Shown piece by piece: positions 48,034 through 59,007 of a stretch of DNA of 64,000 nt. The stretch lies in the NCBI RefSeq assembly GCF_902459765.1, contig NZ_CABPSP010000007.1, positions 62,001-126,000 on the forward strand, written 5' to 3'. The notes under the pieces are model-generated. The model ran no database searches, was not told the origin of the DNA, and saw nothing but the letters and a program-made list of their open reading frames with translations. The DNA is from Pandoraea anapnoica (GTDB lineage: Bacteria; Pseudomonadota; Gammaproteobacteria; Burkholderiales; Burkholderiaceae). A program made the position numbers and the translations under genes. Each line of letters starts with the position of its first letter. Positions within the stretch are counted from its first letter, which is position 1.

Positions 48034-49221
48034 ATGGATTCCTTCGACTTCGATACCCTGGCGGTGCGCGCGGGCACGCAACGCTCCGAGTTTGGTGAAC
48101 ACTCCGAGGCGCTGTTCCTGACCTCGAGCTTCGTATTCAAGAGCGCGGCCGAGGCTGCCGAGCGCTTCGCACATTCGGAAGAAGGGTTCACGTACTCGCG
48201 CTTTACCAACCCGACCGTATCGATGTTCCAGGACCGTCTGGCCGCGCTCGAAGGCGGCGAGGCCTGCATGGCGACGGCGTCGGGCATGAGCGCCATCGTC
48301 TCGGTGGTGATGACGGCGCTTTCCGCCGGTGACCACCTCGTCAGCTCGCAGAGCATCTTCGGCTCGACGCTGAACGTGTTTTCGCAGATCTTCAGCCGCT
48401 TCGGTGTCGAGACGACCTTCGTCGATCCGACCGACCTCGACGCCTGGCGCGCAGCCATCCGTCCGAACACGAAGATGTTCTTCCTCGAGACGCCGTCCAA
48501 CCCGCTCACCGACATTGCCGACATCGAAGCCATTGGCAAGATCGCGAAGGAAGCGGGGGCGCTGTTCGTCGTCGACAACTGTTTCTGCACGCCGGTGTTG
48601 CAACGTCCTATCGAGTACGGCGCAGACGTCGTGGTGCACTCGGCAACGAAGTATCTCGATGGCCAGGGTCGCGTGCTGGGCGGCGCGATCGTCGGCAAGA
48701 AAGACTTCATCATGGGCAAGGTATTCACGTTCGTGCGCAGCGCGGGCCCGACGCTCTCCGCGTTCAACGCATGGGTGTTGCTCAAGGGCATGGAAACGCT
48801 GTCGCTGCGTGTCGAGAAGCAGTCGGCCAACGCGCTCGAACTCGCCCAATGGCTGGAGAAGCAGCCGCAGATCGGCCGTGTGTACTACCCCGGCCTGCCG
48901 TCGCATCCGCAATACGAACTCGCGAAGCGTCAGCAGAAGGCGGGCGGCGCGATTGTCGCCTTCGAACTCAAGGGGGCGACGCCTGCCGAGCAGCGCGAGA
49001 ACGCATGGCGTCTGATCGACAACACGCGTGTGTGCTCGATCACCGGCAACCTCGGCGATACGCGTACGACCATTACGCACCCGGCCAGCACGACGCACGG
49101 CCGCATCACGCCGGAAGCGCGTGCCGCGGCGGGCATCACCGAAGGGCTGATCCGTCTGGCCGTCGGTCTCGAGTCGCCAGCCGACATTCAGGCCGATCTG
49201 GCGCGCGGTTTCGTGAGCTGA
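48034..49221 (+). CDS. metZ: O-succinylhomoserine sulfhydrylase
   Basis: The 395-residue Cys/Met-metabolism PLP enzyme forms homocysteine from O-succinylhomoserine and sulfide. The PLP Lys is in [22 protein letters not shown], and [19 protein letters not shown] is the PLP phosphate region. I chose the ATG at 48034 ([16 protein letters not shown]), which matches family N-termini; an ATG five codons upstream exists. The gene is preceded by the SAM-II riboswitch and followed by hisC after 16 bases. Confidence 0.92.
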   Translation: MDSFDFDTLAVRAGTQRSEFGEHSEALFLTSSFVFKSAAEAAERFAHSEEGFTYSRFTNPTVSMFQDRLAALEGGEACMATASGMSAIVSVVMTALSAGDHLVSSQSIFGSTLNVFSQIFSRFGVETTFVDPTDLDAWRAAIRPNTKMFFLETPSNPLTDIADIEAIGKIAKEAGALFVVDNCFCTPVLQRPIEYGADVVVHSATKYLDGQGRVLGGAIVGKKDFIMGKVFTFVRSAGPTLSAFNAWVLLKGMETLSLRVEKQSANALELAQWLEKQPQIGRVYYPGLPSHPQYELAKRQQKAGGAIVAFELKGATPAEQRENAWRLIDNTRVCSITGNLGDTRTTITHPASTTHGRITPEARAAAGITEGLIRLAVGLESPADIQADLARGFVS

Positions 49222-49237
49222 GCGGATCGAATACGTC

Positions 49238-50320
49238 ATGAGCAAATTCTGGAGTGCGGGCGTCGCCGATCTGACGCCCTATGTCCCCGGTGAGCAGCCG
49301 CAGATGCAGCGGCTCATCAAACTCAATACCAACGAGAATCCGTACGGCCCGTCGCCGCGCGTGCTCGCCGCCATTCGCGACGCGCTCGGTGCCGATGCCG
49401 ATGCCTTGAAGCTGTATCCGGACCCGGATGCGCGCCGCTTCAAGCAGGCCATCGCCACACGCTTCGGACTGGAAGTGGCCAACGTCCACGTGGGCAACGG
49501 TTCGGACGAAGTGCTGGCCAACGTGTTTCAGGGCCTGCTCAAACACGACAAGCCGATCCTGTATCCGGACATCACGTATAGCTTCTATCCCGTGTACTGC
49601 GGGCTGTATGGTGTGGCGTTTGAGAACGTGCCGTTGACCGACACGTTCGAGATCGACGTCGACGCTTACCTCAAGCCGAACGGCGGCATCATTTTCCCGA
49701 ATCCGAACGCGCCGACCGGGCGCGCGCTGGCGTCGGGCGAGATCGAGCGTCTGCTGGCAGGCAACCCGGATTCGGTGGTGGTGATCGACGAGGCTTACAT
49801 CGACTTCGGTGGCGAGACGGCGGCGACGCTGATCGCGAAATATCCGAATCTGCTCGTCGTGCAAACGCTTTCGAAGTCGCGCTCGCTGGCAGGGTTGCGT
49901 CTGGGTTTCGCCATCGGTCATCCGGATCTGATCGAAGCGCTGGAGCGCGTGAAGAACAGCTTCAACTCGTATCCGCTCGACCGCCTTGCGCAAGCGGCGG
50001 GCGTTGCTGCGATTGAGGATGAAGCGTATTTCAATGAAACGCGTCAGGCTGTGATCGCGAGCCGCGATGCACTGACGGCGCGGCTGTCGGCACTCGGCTT
50101 CGACGTGTTGCCGTCGACGGCGAACTTCGTGTTCGTGCGTCATCCGTCGCATGACGCGGCACAACTGGCGGCGTCGTTGCGTGAGCGTTCGATCATCGTG
50201 CGTCACTTCAAACACGCGCGCATTGCCCAGTTCCTGCGGATTACGGTGGGGACGGAGAGCGAGTGTCAGGCGTTGACCGATGCATTGCGGGACGTGCTGG
50301 GCGCGTCCCAGCCCGGCTGA
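49238..50320 (+). CDS. hisC: Histidinol-phosphate aminotransferase
   Basis: The 360-residue PLP aminotransferase acts in histidine synthesis. [15 protein letters not shown] is the N-terminal family motif, [10 protein letters not shown] holds the PLP-nitrogen Asp, and the PLP Lys is in [19 protein letters not shown]. It follows metZ closely and is probably read from the same riboswitch-controlled transcript, with no other his gene nearby. It may be a second HisC or act on aromatic amino acids. Confidence 0.93.
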   Translation: MSKFWSAGVADLTPYVPGEQPQMQRLIKLNTNENPYGPSPRVLAAIRDALGADADALKLYPDPDARRFKQAIATRFGLEVANVHVGNGSDEVLANVFQGLLKHDKPILYPDITYSFYPVYCGLYGVAFENVPLTDTFEIDVDAYLKPNGGIIFPNPNAPTGRALASGEIERLLAGNPDSVVVIDEAYIDFGGETAATLIAKYPNLLVVQTLSKSRSLAGLRLGFAIGHPDLIEALERVKNSFNSYPLDRLAQAAGVAAIEDEAYFNETRQAVIASRDALTARLSALGFDVLPSTANFVFVRHPSHDAAQLAASLRERSIIVRHFKHARIAQFLRITVGTESECQALTDALRDVLGASQPG

Positions 50321-50353
50321 AGCAACGCACGTCAGTCGTAAGTGCGCAAGACA

Positions 50354-50387
50354 ACGACGCCGATGCGAGAGATCGTATCGGCGTCGT
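50354..50387. terminator. Hairpin between the convergent hisC and MFS genes
   Basis: ACGACGCCGAT and ATCGGCGTCGT form a perfect 11-bp stem with a 12-base loop. It sits 33 bases after hisC and 3 bases after the MFS stop, serving both directions; T-runs are short. Confidence 0.6.
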
Positions 50388-50390
50388 CGT

Positions 50391-51737
50391 TTATGACGTT
50401 GCCGTCGGGGATGCAACCTCGGAGGTCAGTGACCTCAGACGTGCTGCTGGCGAGCGGAGGATGATCGCGAGTTGCATCGCAAAGCCCAAGGCCATCGCGA
50501 TCAGGCAGGCTTCGATGCCGAGCGACGATGCGACCCACGCACCCAGAAACGCGCCGAGCGGACGCGCGCCGAAGGTCGCCGTCATCGTCGCGGCCGACAC
50601 GCGTGCGATCAGACCGCCCGGTGTGACCACCTGGCGCAGCGACGTCGTCGAGATCGTCCACACAATCGGGCCGAAGCCGAACAGAAAGAACGCGATGAAG
50701 ACCAGCACGTGGGCAGCACCGTGCTTATCGCCGACGGCCAGCACCGATGTCGACGCCATCAATGTCGCCGCGACCGCCGCGCAAACCGGCCCCAAAAGGA
50801 TCTGTCGTCCGAACGATAGCCGCTGCGCGATGCGCGCGTAACCCATCGCGCCGCACACCATCCCGAAGCCGTATACGCCCAGTGCTGCGCCGACGGCCTG
50901 CGCAGAGAATGCGAGCGCGTCGATGGCGTAGTACGCGAAGATCGCCAGCAGTAGATACCACGACGTGTTGAACACGAAAGCCGTTGCGACGATCGATCGC
51001 AGATAAGCATTTGTCGTAATGAAGCGAATGCCTTCCGCGAGTTCGCGCCGGAAGTCGCGATGCGATGGCGCGCGGGGCGTTTCTTCAGGCAGACGCGACA
51101 GCCAGAACGCGCTGCCGAGCGATAACGCGAAGGCCGCCGCAAACGCAAACGTGCCCGAGGCCACGCCGGCGAGCACACCACCAATTGCCGGTCCTGCGGT
51201 GAAGGCGATGCTGCGCGCAGTTTCGAGCCGTCGGTTCGCGGCGAGTAGATGCGCCGGGCCGACGAGCATGGCCACAAGCGACGGCGCAGCCGCCCCGAAG
51301 ACGACCGTCCCCGAGGCCATCGCGAACCCCAGCGCGCCGAGGGCCGTGAGCGAGAGCCACTTCATCTGGAACAGCGCGAACAGCAGCAGTAATGCGACGG
51401 CACGCAGTAGTTCCGCGGCGATCATCAGCGGTTTGCGCCGGTACCGGTCGGCGAGCACGCCCGCAGGCAGGGAGAGCAGCAAGAAGGGCAGCGTCGTGGC
51501 GGCTTGCAACGAGGCTGTCTGTTCTGCAGACGCCTGCAATGCAATCACCGCGACAATCGGAATGACTACCAACGTCATCTGTTCGCTGAACTGTGCGGCG
51601 AGATTCGCGCGCGACAGCGACGTGACGAGCGACACGACGCGCGCATCGGGCGATGCCGTGTCGGGTGCGATGGCCGTATCCGCCTCGGCAGCGACGGCGG
51701 TCGGGCAGGGCGAGAGTGGCGGGCGAGCGTCTGACAT
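50391..51737 (-). CDS. Major facilitator superfamily exporter
   Basis: The 448-residue protein has about 12 hydrophobic helices. The loop between helices 2 and 3 reads PAGVLADRYRRKPLM, the MFS motif A. It resembles the EntS/DHA3-type drug or siderophore exporters by its LSRANLAAQFSEQMTLVVIPIVA opening. The substrate cannot be told. It is transcribed away from the downstream phosphoethanolamine-transferase-like gene, with a 96-base gap. Confidence 0.85.
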   Translation of the reverse strand: MSDARPPLSPCPTAVAAEADTAIAPDTASPDARVVSLVTSLSRANLAAQFSEQMTLVVIPIVAVIALQASAEQTASLQAATTLPFLLLSLPAGVLADRYRRKPLMIAAELLRAVALLLLFALFQMKWLSLTALGALGFAMASGTVVFGAAAPSLVAMLVGPAHLLAANRRLETARSIAFTAGPAIGGVLAGVASGTFAFAAAFALSLGSAFWLSRLPEETPRAPSHRDFRRELAEGIRFITTNAYLRSIVATAFVFNTSWYLLLAIFAYYAIDALAFSAQAVGAALGVYGFGMVCGAMGYARIAQRLSFGRQILLGPVCAAVAATLMASTSVLAVGDKHGAAHVLVFIAFFLFGFGPIVWTISTTSLRQVVTPGGLIARVSAATMTATFGARPLGAFLGAWVASSLGIEACLIAMALGFAMQLAIILRSPAARLRSLTSEVASPTATS

Positions 51738-51833
51738 GGGAGTCCCTTCGAGATCGATATCACGAAGGGAGTCTAGGCAGATCCCGGTTCGCAGACGCTC
51801 CGGTTCTTGCTATTGAATTAACGTTTCCCGCTG

Positions 51834-53492
51834 TTAGCCCGCCTCGGCCGATAGGGCGGCGAGTCCCGACGGCACATACGCTCGGCCATTGATGCGGCGG
51901 GGCGTGGGCACGAACGCATCGCTCAGCACATCGTGCGACGCATCGTAGTACGGTGTGTCGATGTTAAGCAGGCCGAGCATCGTGTGGTCCAGACGGTCGG
52001 TCTGGTAGGGACGTTGCTCCACCGCCGGGCGCGCTTTCGCATCGACGGCGTCGCGTGACCAGACCAGCATAGGAATCTCGTAACCGGAGGCGTCGGCCAC
52101 CGATTGGCCCGAGTGATTGCGCGTGTGACCGACCTCTTGCGCGTGATCCGAACTGAACAGCAAACTCGCGTCCGACGATCCGGTCGCTGCCATCGTCTTG
52201 CGAATCAGGCTGGAGACGACAAAGTCGTTGTAGGCGATAGCGTTGTCGTAGTCGTTGCGCGCATGACGTACCCAGAGCGAGCGCCCCTGTGCTTCGAGCG
52301 TGGCCATCACGCTGTCATCGGTATTGTCGAAACGCGCGAACTCGTCGGGGTAGCGCATATCGTAGGTCGGGTGCGCGCCCAGCAAGTGCACGACGATGAG
52401 CTTGCGGGGCGCGTCGCTCGCCAGCGCCGCTTCGAAGTCCGGCAGCAGATTGCCGTCGAAGTTGTTCTCGCCGCGCCCGGCGCCCTTGTTGATGAAGACA
52501 CGCTCGTCCGCGCGGTTGGCGACCAACCCAAGCCAACCGTCGTTGGGCATCTGATTCGAGATCCAGTAAGTGCGGAATCCGGCCTCTTTGGCAAGCATCA
52601 GGAGGTCGGGTTTGCTCGTCCACGCGTCGGGGTCGTCCAGATGTGCGGGGGTGAGCATCTTCATGAGCGAAGCCATCGTCGCCGGTTCCGAGGACACGAC
52701 ATCGCGGAACACGATGAGGTCGTCGCGCATCGTGTCGAGCATCGGTGTGGTGTTGCGTGCGTAGCCGTAGAGCGACATGTTGTTGCGGTTCGAACTCTCG
52801 CCAATCACCCACACCACCGTCTTTTGCGCCGGTCCACGATACTGCACCTTCCAGTCGGCACGCCGCGCCATGTTGCGATCGAGCTGACGCTGCAATTCGT
52901 TGGCGTGCGCCAACTGTCCCTTGTAGTCGAGGTAACGAAGCGGCCAGTAGAGCACCGGATTTTCCTTGGCCATCGTCGGGTTCAGATGCAGCGCGACGAA
53001 GCCGGTGAAGAGCGTGGCCACGGCGACCTTGCTACGGCGTCGCAGCGGACGAAGCGGACGGTGAGCCTGCGCGCGCGACAGGCGGCGCTCCAGCACGACC
53101 ACTGCCGACATCAGAATCGTGAAGACGGCACTGGCTTCGACCACGTCGCGCCAGTTATGGCGAAAGAACTCGCCCGTCTCGGCAGTGTTGGTGTTGAATA
53201 CCGCCTGCAAGACCAGCAGATGATTCGGACGCAAGCCGAAATAATCGCGCAGGAATCCTTTGGTCGCCGCATCGAGAAAGAACACGGCGATGACGCCCAG
53301 CGTGGTGGCGCTGAGCCATGCGGGTCTCGCTCGCAGCAGAAGACACAGGCCGCCGAGTCCCGGCACGGCCGTTGCCATGATCGCCGCACTCTTGCCGAAC
53401 TCGTTCGCGCTGAGCATGCCGAGCGCCCAGAACAGGGCGAGTCCGCCGAGCCCGAGTCCGAGGCGATAAAACAGTGATTTCAAGATGGTCAT
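51834..53492 (-). CDS. Phosphoethanolamine-transferase-like sulfatase-fold membrane protein
   Basis: The 552-residue protein has about five N-terminal helices and a periplasmic alkaline-phosphatase-type domain. VIGESSNRNNMSLYGYARNTTP is the nucleophile region, VSSEPATMASL a substrate segment and LLFSSDHAQEVGHTRNHSG the Asp-His metal site. The family (EptA/CptA-like) adds phosphoethanolamine to lipid A or core sugars. The nucleophile position, where these enzymes use Thr, reads Ser-Ser (233-234) here. A lipid target is likely but not shown. Confidence 0.82.
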   Translation of the reverse strand: MTILKSLFYRLGLGLGGLALFWALGMLSANEFGKSAAIMATAVPGLGGLCLLLRARPAWLSATTLGVIAVFFLDAATKGFLRDYFGLRPNHLLVLQAVFNTNTAETGEFFRHNWRDVVEASAVFTILMSAVVVLERRLSRAQAHRPLRPLRRRSKVAVATLFTGFVALHLNPTMAKENPVLYWPLRYLDYKGQLAHANELQRQLDRNMARRADWKVQYRGPAQKTVVWVIGESSNRNNMSLYGYARNTTPMLDTMRDDLIVFRDVVSSEPATMASLMKMLTPAHLDDPDAWTSKPDLLMLAKEAGFRTYWISNQMPNDGWLGLVANRADERVFINKGAGRGENNFDGNLLPDFEAALASDAPRKLIVVHLLGAHPTYDMRYPDEFARFDNTDDSVMATLEAQGRSLWVRHARNDYDNAIAYNDFVVSSLIRKTMAATGSSDASLLFSSDHAQEVGHTRNHSGQSVADASGYEIPMLVWSRDAVDAKARPAVEQRPYQTDRLDHTMLGLLNIDTPYYDASHDVLSDAFVPTPRRINGRAYVPSGLAALSAEAG

Positions 53493-53698
53493 CCCCTAAA
53501 GCTGCCGACACGTCACGGCGTGTCTGTCGATTGCTGCCGCAGGGGCCTTCGGTGGCCCGTCCGCTCATGGCAGCAATTGGATCGCAGCTTCGACCGCAGT
53601 TCGCGTATTTGGTGTCGTGGGGACGTTATTTTTGGGACGAATGCCGTTCGGTATTCAGGAATGGCTCGGGAACTTGTTGCGGCGAAGATCGCTGAAGG

Positions 53699-54064
53699 TC
53701 AGTGCAAGCGTGCGCCGTTGGGCACTTTGCGCTCCACGCTGGCCAGGACGATGGCCCCGTCGGCGTCGGCGAAGCCTGTCACCAGCACCTCGGACACGAC
53801 GCCCGCGATGCGCTTTGGCCCGAAGTTGCACACGCACAGGACCTGTCGGCCGACGAGGGCCTCCGGCGTGTAGTGCACCGTGATCTGCGCGCTCGATGTC
53901 TTCACACCTAGCTCACCCAGATCGACTTCCAGCACATACGCGGGTTTTTTCGCTTTTTCGTTGATGCGTGCCGACACGACCGTACCCACGCGCAGCTCGA
54001 TCTTCTCGAAGTCTTGCCATTCGATGGTGTTCTGGGTCTCGGTCTTGTGCTCGGAATCCGTCAT
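53699..54064 (-). CDS. CsaA-like tRNA-binding domain protein
   Basis: The 121-residue protein is a single tRNA-binding OB-fold: FEKIELRVGTVVSARINEKAKKPAYVLEVDLGELGVKTSSAQIT and VCNFGPKRIAGVVSEVLVTG. These match CsaA/Trbp111, which bind tRNA as dimers and have been linked to secretion. I chose the ATG at 54064 (MTDSEHKTE), with the frame extending further upstream. Confidence 0.88.
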   Translation of the reverse strand: MTDSEHKTETQNTIEWQDFEKIELRVGTVVSARINEKAKKPAYVLEVDLGELGVKTSSAQITVHYTPEALVGRQVLCVCNFGPKRIAGVVSEVLVTGFADADGAIVLASVERKVPNGARLH

Positions 54065-54178
54065 TTGCTGCTCCGTTCGCGGTGCGATGGGGAAGGAACG
54101 GGGGAGCGTAACGCGCCGCGCGTGGGGATGGCTTGTGAAATACGGCAGACAGCGTCGGCGCAAGGGCCGTAAGGGCTG

Positions 54179-54943
54179 TCAGCTGGCGGTCCGGGTGCGT
54201 CGCCAGGCGGCGGGCGTCAGGCCGTAGTGCTGACGGAAGGCACGGGTGAGGGCGCTCTGGTCGTTGAAGCCGACGTCCAGCGCGATGTCGGCGAGCGGCG
54301 CGTCCTCATCGAGCAACAGAGAAGCAGCGCGGGCGAGCCGCAGGCGCATGAGATGCCGGTGAGGCGTCTCGCCGGTCATCGCCACGAAGCAGTCGTGGAA
54401 ATGCCGCACGCTCATGCCCGCTTCCCGTGCGAGCGTGGCGGTGTCGAGCGGGGTGGCGAGGTCGGCTTGTAGACGCGCGTCGACTTGCGATAGATCCAGT
54501 CGCAAGGTGCGCGAGGCATGACGTGCCGGTGCCAGTCGGGGCGCGAGCGCGGCGAGCCATTCCCGCGCGACGGGGTCGTCGGCATCGAGCGGGCAGCCGT
54601 CATCCACGCTGGCGCTCACCCGATGGACCAGCGCCAGCAAACCGGCATCCAGCGCGAAGAACGCCTCCCGCGCGAAGGCGCGCGACGCGCCCGTGGCGTT
54701 GGCAATCGCAGCAGGGACATCCAGCACGATCTGCCGGTTCGGCCCGTCGCCTCGATAGCCATGCCGTACGCCCGCCGGAATGACCACGCCGTTGCGCGCG
54801 CCCACGCGGCCGTGCTGGGTGGCGTCGCCGTCGAGCGAGAGCGACATGCGTCCGGACAGTCCGATCACGACCTGATGGAAGTCGTGTGTGTCGGTGCTAT
54901 CGGTGGGACGGTATTCGCGAAGCTCGAGAATCGGGGCGGACAT
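54179..54943 (-). CDS. AraC-family transcriptional regulator
   Basis: The 254-residue protein has an N-terminal cupin-like sensor domain (VVIGLSGRMSLSLDGDA...NGVVIPAGVRHGYRGDG) and a C-terminal double helix-turn-helix (LAREAGMSVRHFHDCFVAMTGETPHRHLMRLRLARAASLL...FNDQSALTRAFRQHYGLTPAAWRR). It is divergent from ssuE with 253 bases between. It may control the ssu genes, but sulfonate operons are usually under CysB/SsuR LysR-type control, so this is only a positional guess. Confidence 0.88.
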   Translation of the reverse strand: MSAPILELREYRPTDSTDTHDFHQVVIGLSGRMSLSLDGDATQHGRVGARNGVVIPAGVRHGYRGDGPNRQIVLDVPAAIANATGASRAFAREAFFALDAGLLALVHRVSASVDDGCPLDADDPVAREWLAALAPRLAPARHASRTLRLDLSQVDARLQADLATPLDTATLAREAGMSVRHFHDCFVAMTGETPHRHLMRLRLARAASLLLDEDAPLADIALDVGFNDQSALTRAFRQHYGLTPAAWRRTRTAS

Positions 54944-55196
54944 GGCAATGGGGTGGTGCGAATATCACCGCCAGAAGGAATAAGGCGGCAAAGGTGCATG
55001 ACTTCAGGTTATGAGAAAACGCGCAAAGCTATCCCGGATTGATTGGTTCGGGCGCGCGGGACGCCTCGCTACACTGGTTCACCAGTGGCCGGCGGCGCGT
55101 ACTCCTCGACGTCCCGGTCTGCATCGCGGGCACCGCTCAGGTGTCTGTGGCGCGCTTCGATTCCACAGGGCCGTGGCCCGTCTTTGGCAGGGAAGT

Positions 55197-55802
55197 ATGA
55201 CATACGCCGTCACGATCTCGGGCAGCCCGTCGGCCGCCTCACGCAGCGCCCGGTTGCTGCGTTTCGTCGAATCCGATCTGGCTTCGGCCGGCATCGAGGT
55301 GCGCCGCATCGACATCCGTGCACTCTCGCCCGCAGCGCTGCTCGCTGCCGATACCTCGCACGACGATCTGCGTCATGCGCTCGCCCAAGTGGCCGGTGCG
55401 CAGGCGGTCGTCGTCGCCACCCCGGTCTACAAGGCGGCCTATAGCGGCTTGCTGAAGGCTTTCCTCGATGTGCTGCCACAAGACGGCCTCGCGGACAAAC
55501 TCGTCGCCCCGTTCGCAACCGGCGGCAGCCCCGCACATCTGCTCGCGCTCGACTATGCGCTCAAGCCAGTGCTTTCGGCGCTCGGTGCGCAGCACATTCT
55601 GCGGGGCGTGTTTGCCGTCGATCTGCAAGTACCAAAGGAGGAGGGCGCAACGCTTGACGCCTCCATCGCCGAACGTCTGGGCGCGACCGTCGATCAGCTC
55701 TCGCAATGGCTGCATGAGCGCGAAGTGATCCGACAGTGGCCGGGCAAGGTCGCCGGAGGCCTCCGGAATGCACGCGTCGCCGGTGCGACGCTCGCTGCCT
55801 GA
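55197..55802 (+). CDS. ssuE: NAD(P)H-dependent FMN reductase of sulfonate use
   Basis: The 201-residue flavodoxin-fold enzyme provides FMNH2 for Ssu[19 protein letters not shown] is the FMN-phosphate loop and [21 protein letters not shown] the flavin-ring motif. The ATG at 55197 follows AGGGAAG. ssuD starts 15 bases after the stop; ssuA, which usually lies between them, is missing. Confidence 0.93.
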   Translation: MTYAVTISGSPSAASRSARLLRFVESDLASAGIEVRRIDIRALSPAALLAADTSHDDLRHALAQVAGAQAVVVATPVYKAAYSGLLKAFLDVLPQDGLADKLVAPFATGGSPAHLLALDYALKPVLSALGAQHILRGVFAVDLQVPKEEGATLDASIAERLGATVDQLSQWLHEREVIRQWPGKVAGGLRNARVAGATLAA

Positions 55803-55816
55803 GCGCCGGAGTCCGT

Positions 55817-56974
55817 ATGCAAGTTTTCTGGTTTATTCCGACGCATGGCGACGCCCGTTATCTCGGCACGTCCGACGGCGGGCGCGTGTTCGATTTCGAC
55901 TACGCGCGACAGATCGCGAGTGCAGTCGACACGCTCGGCTACGAGGGCGTTCTGCTGCCCACGGGGCGTTCCTGCGAAGACGCTTGGGTGACGGCGTCGA
56001 GCCTGATCGGCTCGACGCGTCATCTGAAGTTTCTCGTAGCGATTCGCCCTGGCATCGCATCGCCTGCGCTTACCGCGCGTATGGCGGCGACGTTTGATCG
56101 CCTGTCGGGGGGCAGGCTGCTGATCAACGTCGTCACGGGCGGCGACGCCGGTGAACTCGAAGGCGACGGCTTCTTTGCCGACCACGCACAGCGCTACGAA
56201 GTGACGCATGAATTCCTTCGCATCTGGCGTTCGATTCTGGAGAAATCGCATCGCGGCGAGAGCGTCGATTTCGACGGCGAACATTTGCGTGCGAAGGGTG
56301 CAAAGCTACTGTATCCGCCGGTGCAGACGCCGCATCCGCCGCTGTACTTCGGCGGGTCTTCGGAGGCAGCGCGTCAGATTGCGGCCGAGCAGCTCGATGT
56401 CTATCTGACGTGGGGAGAACCGCTGGCCGACGTCGCCGAGAAGATCGCAGACGTGCGTGCGCGCGCCGCCAAACTCGGGCGCACGTTGCGCTTCGGTCTG
56501 CGCTTGCATGTGATCGTGCGCGAGACGGAAGACGAAGCATGGCGTGCCGCCGACTCGCTCATCAGCAAGCTCGACGACGAGACCATCGCGCGCGTGCAGA
56601 CACAGTTCGCGAAGATGGATTCGGAAGGGCAGCGACGCATGGCCGCGTTGCATGGCGGGCGCCGCGACAAGCTTGTGGTCGCACCGAACCTGTGGGCCGG
56701 TGTGGGACTTGTGCGCGGCGGTGCGGGCACGGCACTCGTGGGCGATGGCCCGACCGTGGCGCAGCGTCTGCGCGAATACGCGGATCTTGGCATCGACACA
56801 TTCATTCTGTCGGGCTATCCGCACCTCGAAGAAGCGTATCGCTTTGCTGAACTGGTGTTCCCGCATCTGCCGCGCGAGGTGCGCGAGAAGCTTGGGAACG
56901 GTCATGGTTCGTTGTCCGGGCCGATTGGCGAAGTGATGGCCAACAACATCGTGCCGCAGGCGTCGCAAAGCTGA
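55817..56974 (+). CDS. ssuD: FMNH2-dependent alkanesulfonate monooxygenase
   Basis: The 385-residue luciferase-like TIM-barrel enzyme cleaves alkanesulfonates to sulfite and aldehydes. [51 protein letters not shown] and [15 protein letters not shown] are family signatures, and the C-terminus ([20 protein letters not shown]) is standard. The product length matches SsuD. Confidence 0.95.
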   Translation: MQVFWFIPTHGDARYLGTSDGGRVFDFDYARQIASAVDTLGYEGVLLPTGRSCEDAWVTASSLIGSTRHLKFLVAIRPGIASPALTARMAATFDRLSGGRLLINVVTGGDAGELEGDGFFADHAQRYEVTHEFLRIWRSILEKSHRGESVDFDGEHLRAKGAKLLYPPVQTPHPPLYFGGSSEAARQIAAEQLDVYLTWGEPLADVAEKIADVRARAAKLGRTLRFGLRLHVIVRETEDEAWRAADSLISKLDDETIARVQTQFAKMDSEGQRRMAALHGGRRDKLVVAPNLWAGVGLVRGGAGTALVGDGPTVAQRLREYADLGIDTFILSGYPHLEEAYRFAELVFPHLPREVREKLGNGHGSLSGPIGEVMANNIVPQASQS

Positions 56975-57055
56975 TTCGCGCACCTTACCGCCGATACACA
57001 TCGACTTCATTGGATTGAACGGAATCGGGGCCGCGATGCCCCGGGGGAAATTCGC

Positions 57056-57931
57056 ATGACCCAATCTACGCTGACGACTTCGCCCACCGACGCCACCACC
57101 GGCAGCGGCCTCTCCGCCACCGGTGCAGCGGCACCCGGCGCGTTGCAACGCTACGGACGCAGCGCGGCCCGCCGTCTCGCGCCGTGGGCGGTGCCCGTCG
57201 TTCTCGTCGCGCTCTGGCAACTCGCCGCAGAGCAGGGCTGGCTATCGACACGGGTGCTGCCCGCACCGTCCGCCGTCGTTGAAGCTGCGTGGCAACTCGC
57301 GATCACGGGGCAGATCTGGCGCGATATCGGTGTGTCGACCGGACGCGCCGTCATCGGCTTTCTTATCGGCGGCGGTCTCGGGCTCCTGCTGGGCATGCTG
57401 ACGGGACTGTCGCGCGTGGCGGAAACGGCGCTCGACTCGTCGTTCCAGATGCTGCGCAACATCCCGCATCTGGCGCTGATTCCGCTGGTGATTCTGTGGT
57501 TCGGCATCGACGAGAAAGCCAAATTGTTCCTCGTCTCCATCGGGGTGTTCTTCCCGATGTATCTCAATACGTACGCGGGGATTCGTGCCGTCGATCCGGC
57601 GCTGGTCGAGATGGCGCGCAGCTACGGATTGCGCGGCTGGGCGCTGTATCGCGACGTGATTCTGCCCGGGGCGTTGCCGTCGATTCTGGTGGGCGTGCGC
57701 TTTTCGCTCGGCCTGATGTGGGTGACGCTGATCGTGGCGGAAACCATCTCGGCGCAATCGGGCATCGGCTATCTGACGATGAACGCTCGCGAATTCCTGC
57801 AAACGGACATCGTGCTCGTGGGGATTCTGCTGTACGCGCTGCTGGGCAAGCTAGCCGACGTGCTGGCCAAGGAACTGGAATTTCGCTGGTTGCGCTGGCA
57901 TCCGGCCTTTCAACGAGGAGCCAACGCATGA
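57056..57931 (+). CDS. ssuC: Aliphatic sulfonate ABC transporter permease
   Basis: The 291-residue permease has a longer N-terminal tail and six helices, with the EAA loop [24 protein letters not shown] contacting Ssu[26 protein letters not shown] is the family core. It overlaps ssuB by four bases (ATGA). 81 bases separate it from ssuD. Confidence 0.93.
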   Translation: MTQSTLTTSPTDATTGSGLSATGAAAPGALQRYGRSAARRLAPWAVPVVLVALWQLAAEQGWLSTRVLPAPSAVVEAAWQLAITGQIWRDIGVSTGRAVIGFLIGGGLGLLLGMLTGLSRVAETALDSSFQMLRNIPHLALIPLVILWFGIDEKAKLFLVSIGVFFPMYLNTYAGIRAVDPALVEMARSYGLRGWALYRDVILPGALPSILVGVRFSLGLMWVTLIVAETISAQSGIGYLTMNAREFLQTDIVLVGILLYALLGKLADVLAKELEFRWLRWHPAFQRGANA

Positions 57932-58932
57932 GCGCACAACAACTGGCCCCGGTCGCGGGTGCAGACATCGAAGCCGAATGGACGGCCGAACAGCGCGCCA
58001 CCGGCAATACACACCGGCTGTCGCTCGATCCGCAGGTCGATCCGTTCGGCACGCGGTTGCCGCTCGGGGCGAACGTGGCCGCGCAACGTGGCGCGGTGGG
58101 GACGAATCTTAAAGTCGTGCACCCGACGAGTGACGCGCCAACGTCTGGCGGGTTGCGTGTCGATGCCGTGGGCAAGCGCTACGGCGCACGTTCGGTGCTG
58201 TCGGACTTTTCCCTGACGATTCCGCGCGGTGGATTCGCGGCCATCGTGGGGCGTAGTGGTTGCGGCAAGTCGACGCTGCTGCGTCTGATCGCCGGGCTGG
58301 AGACGCCGGACGCCGGACGCATCACGCTCGACGGGCACGCGCTGGGCGATGCATCCGGCAAGGTGGCCACGCGCATCATGTTTCAGGACGCGCGCCTGCT
58401 GCCGTGGCGCACCGTGCTGGAGAACGTCGCCATCGGTTTGCCGAAGTCTTCGCATGCGAAAGCGCGCGACGTGCTGCGCGAAGTGGGGCTGGCCGAGCGC
58501 GCCGACGACTGGCCGAGTCAACTCTCCGGCGGTCAGCGTCAGCGGGTGGCGCTGGCGCGTGCGCTGGTGCATCAACCTGATCTGTTGCTGCTGGATGAGC
58601 CGCTCGGTGCTCTGGACGCGCTCACCCGCATCGAAATGCATGCGCTGATCGAGCGTCTGTGGCGCGCACACGGTTTTACGGCGCTGCTCGTCACGCACGA
58701 CGTACAGGAGGCGGTAGCGCTGGCCGATCGCGTCGTGCTCATCGAGCAGGGGCAACTAGGGCTCGACCAAACGGTGTCGCTGGCGCGCCCGCGAGCGCGC
58801 GGCAGTGTCGAATTCGCGGGGCTCGAAGCACAGGTGCTCGCGCGCGTGCTGCAAACCGAGGTCGCGCCGTCGTCGCATGTGCCGGTCCCCGAGCCGCTGT
58901 GGCCGGCGGCGGCCGTGCGGTGGGCGATCTAG
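57928..58932 (+). CDS. ssuB: Aliphatic sulfonate ABC transporter ATP-binding protein
   Basis: The 334-residue ATPase has Walker [14 protein letters not shown], a QDARLLPW Q-loop, signature [15 protein letters not shown], Walker [15 protein letters not shown] and H-loop VTHDVQEA. The N-terminal extension of about 80 residues and a C-terminal tail of about 60 are longer than a minimal SsuB. The ATG at 57928 overlaps ssuC. Confidence 0.93.
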   Translation: MSAQQLAPVAGADIEAEWTAEQRATGNTHRLSLDPQVDPFGTRLPLGANVAAQRGAVGTNLKVVHPTSDAPTSGGLRVDAVGKRYGARSVLSDFSLTIPRGGFAAIVGRSGCGKSTLLRLIAGLETPDAGRITLDGHALGDASGKVATRIMFQDARLLPWRTVLENVAIGLPKSSHAKARDVLREVGLAERADDWPSQLSGGQRQRVALARALVHQPDLLLLDEPLGALDALTRIEMHALIERLWRAHGFTALLVTHDVQEAVALADRVVLIEQGQLGLDQTVSLARPRARGSVEFAGLEAQVLARVLQTEVAPSSHVPVPEPLWPAAAVRWAI

Positions 58933-59007
58933 CCGCTTCTCTACACGCGTCTCAACGCGTTCATCTAAGACCACTCGATCACATCTTTTCGAACACAGGA
59001 GTTCATC

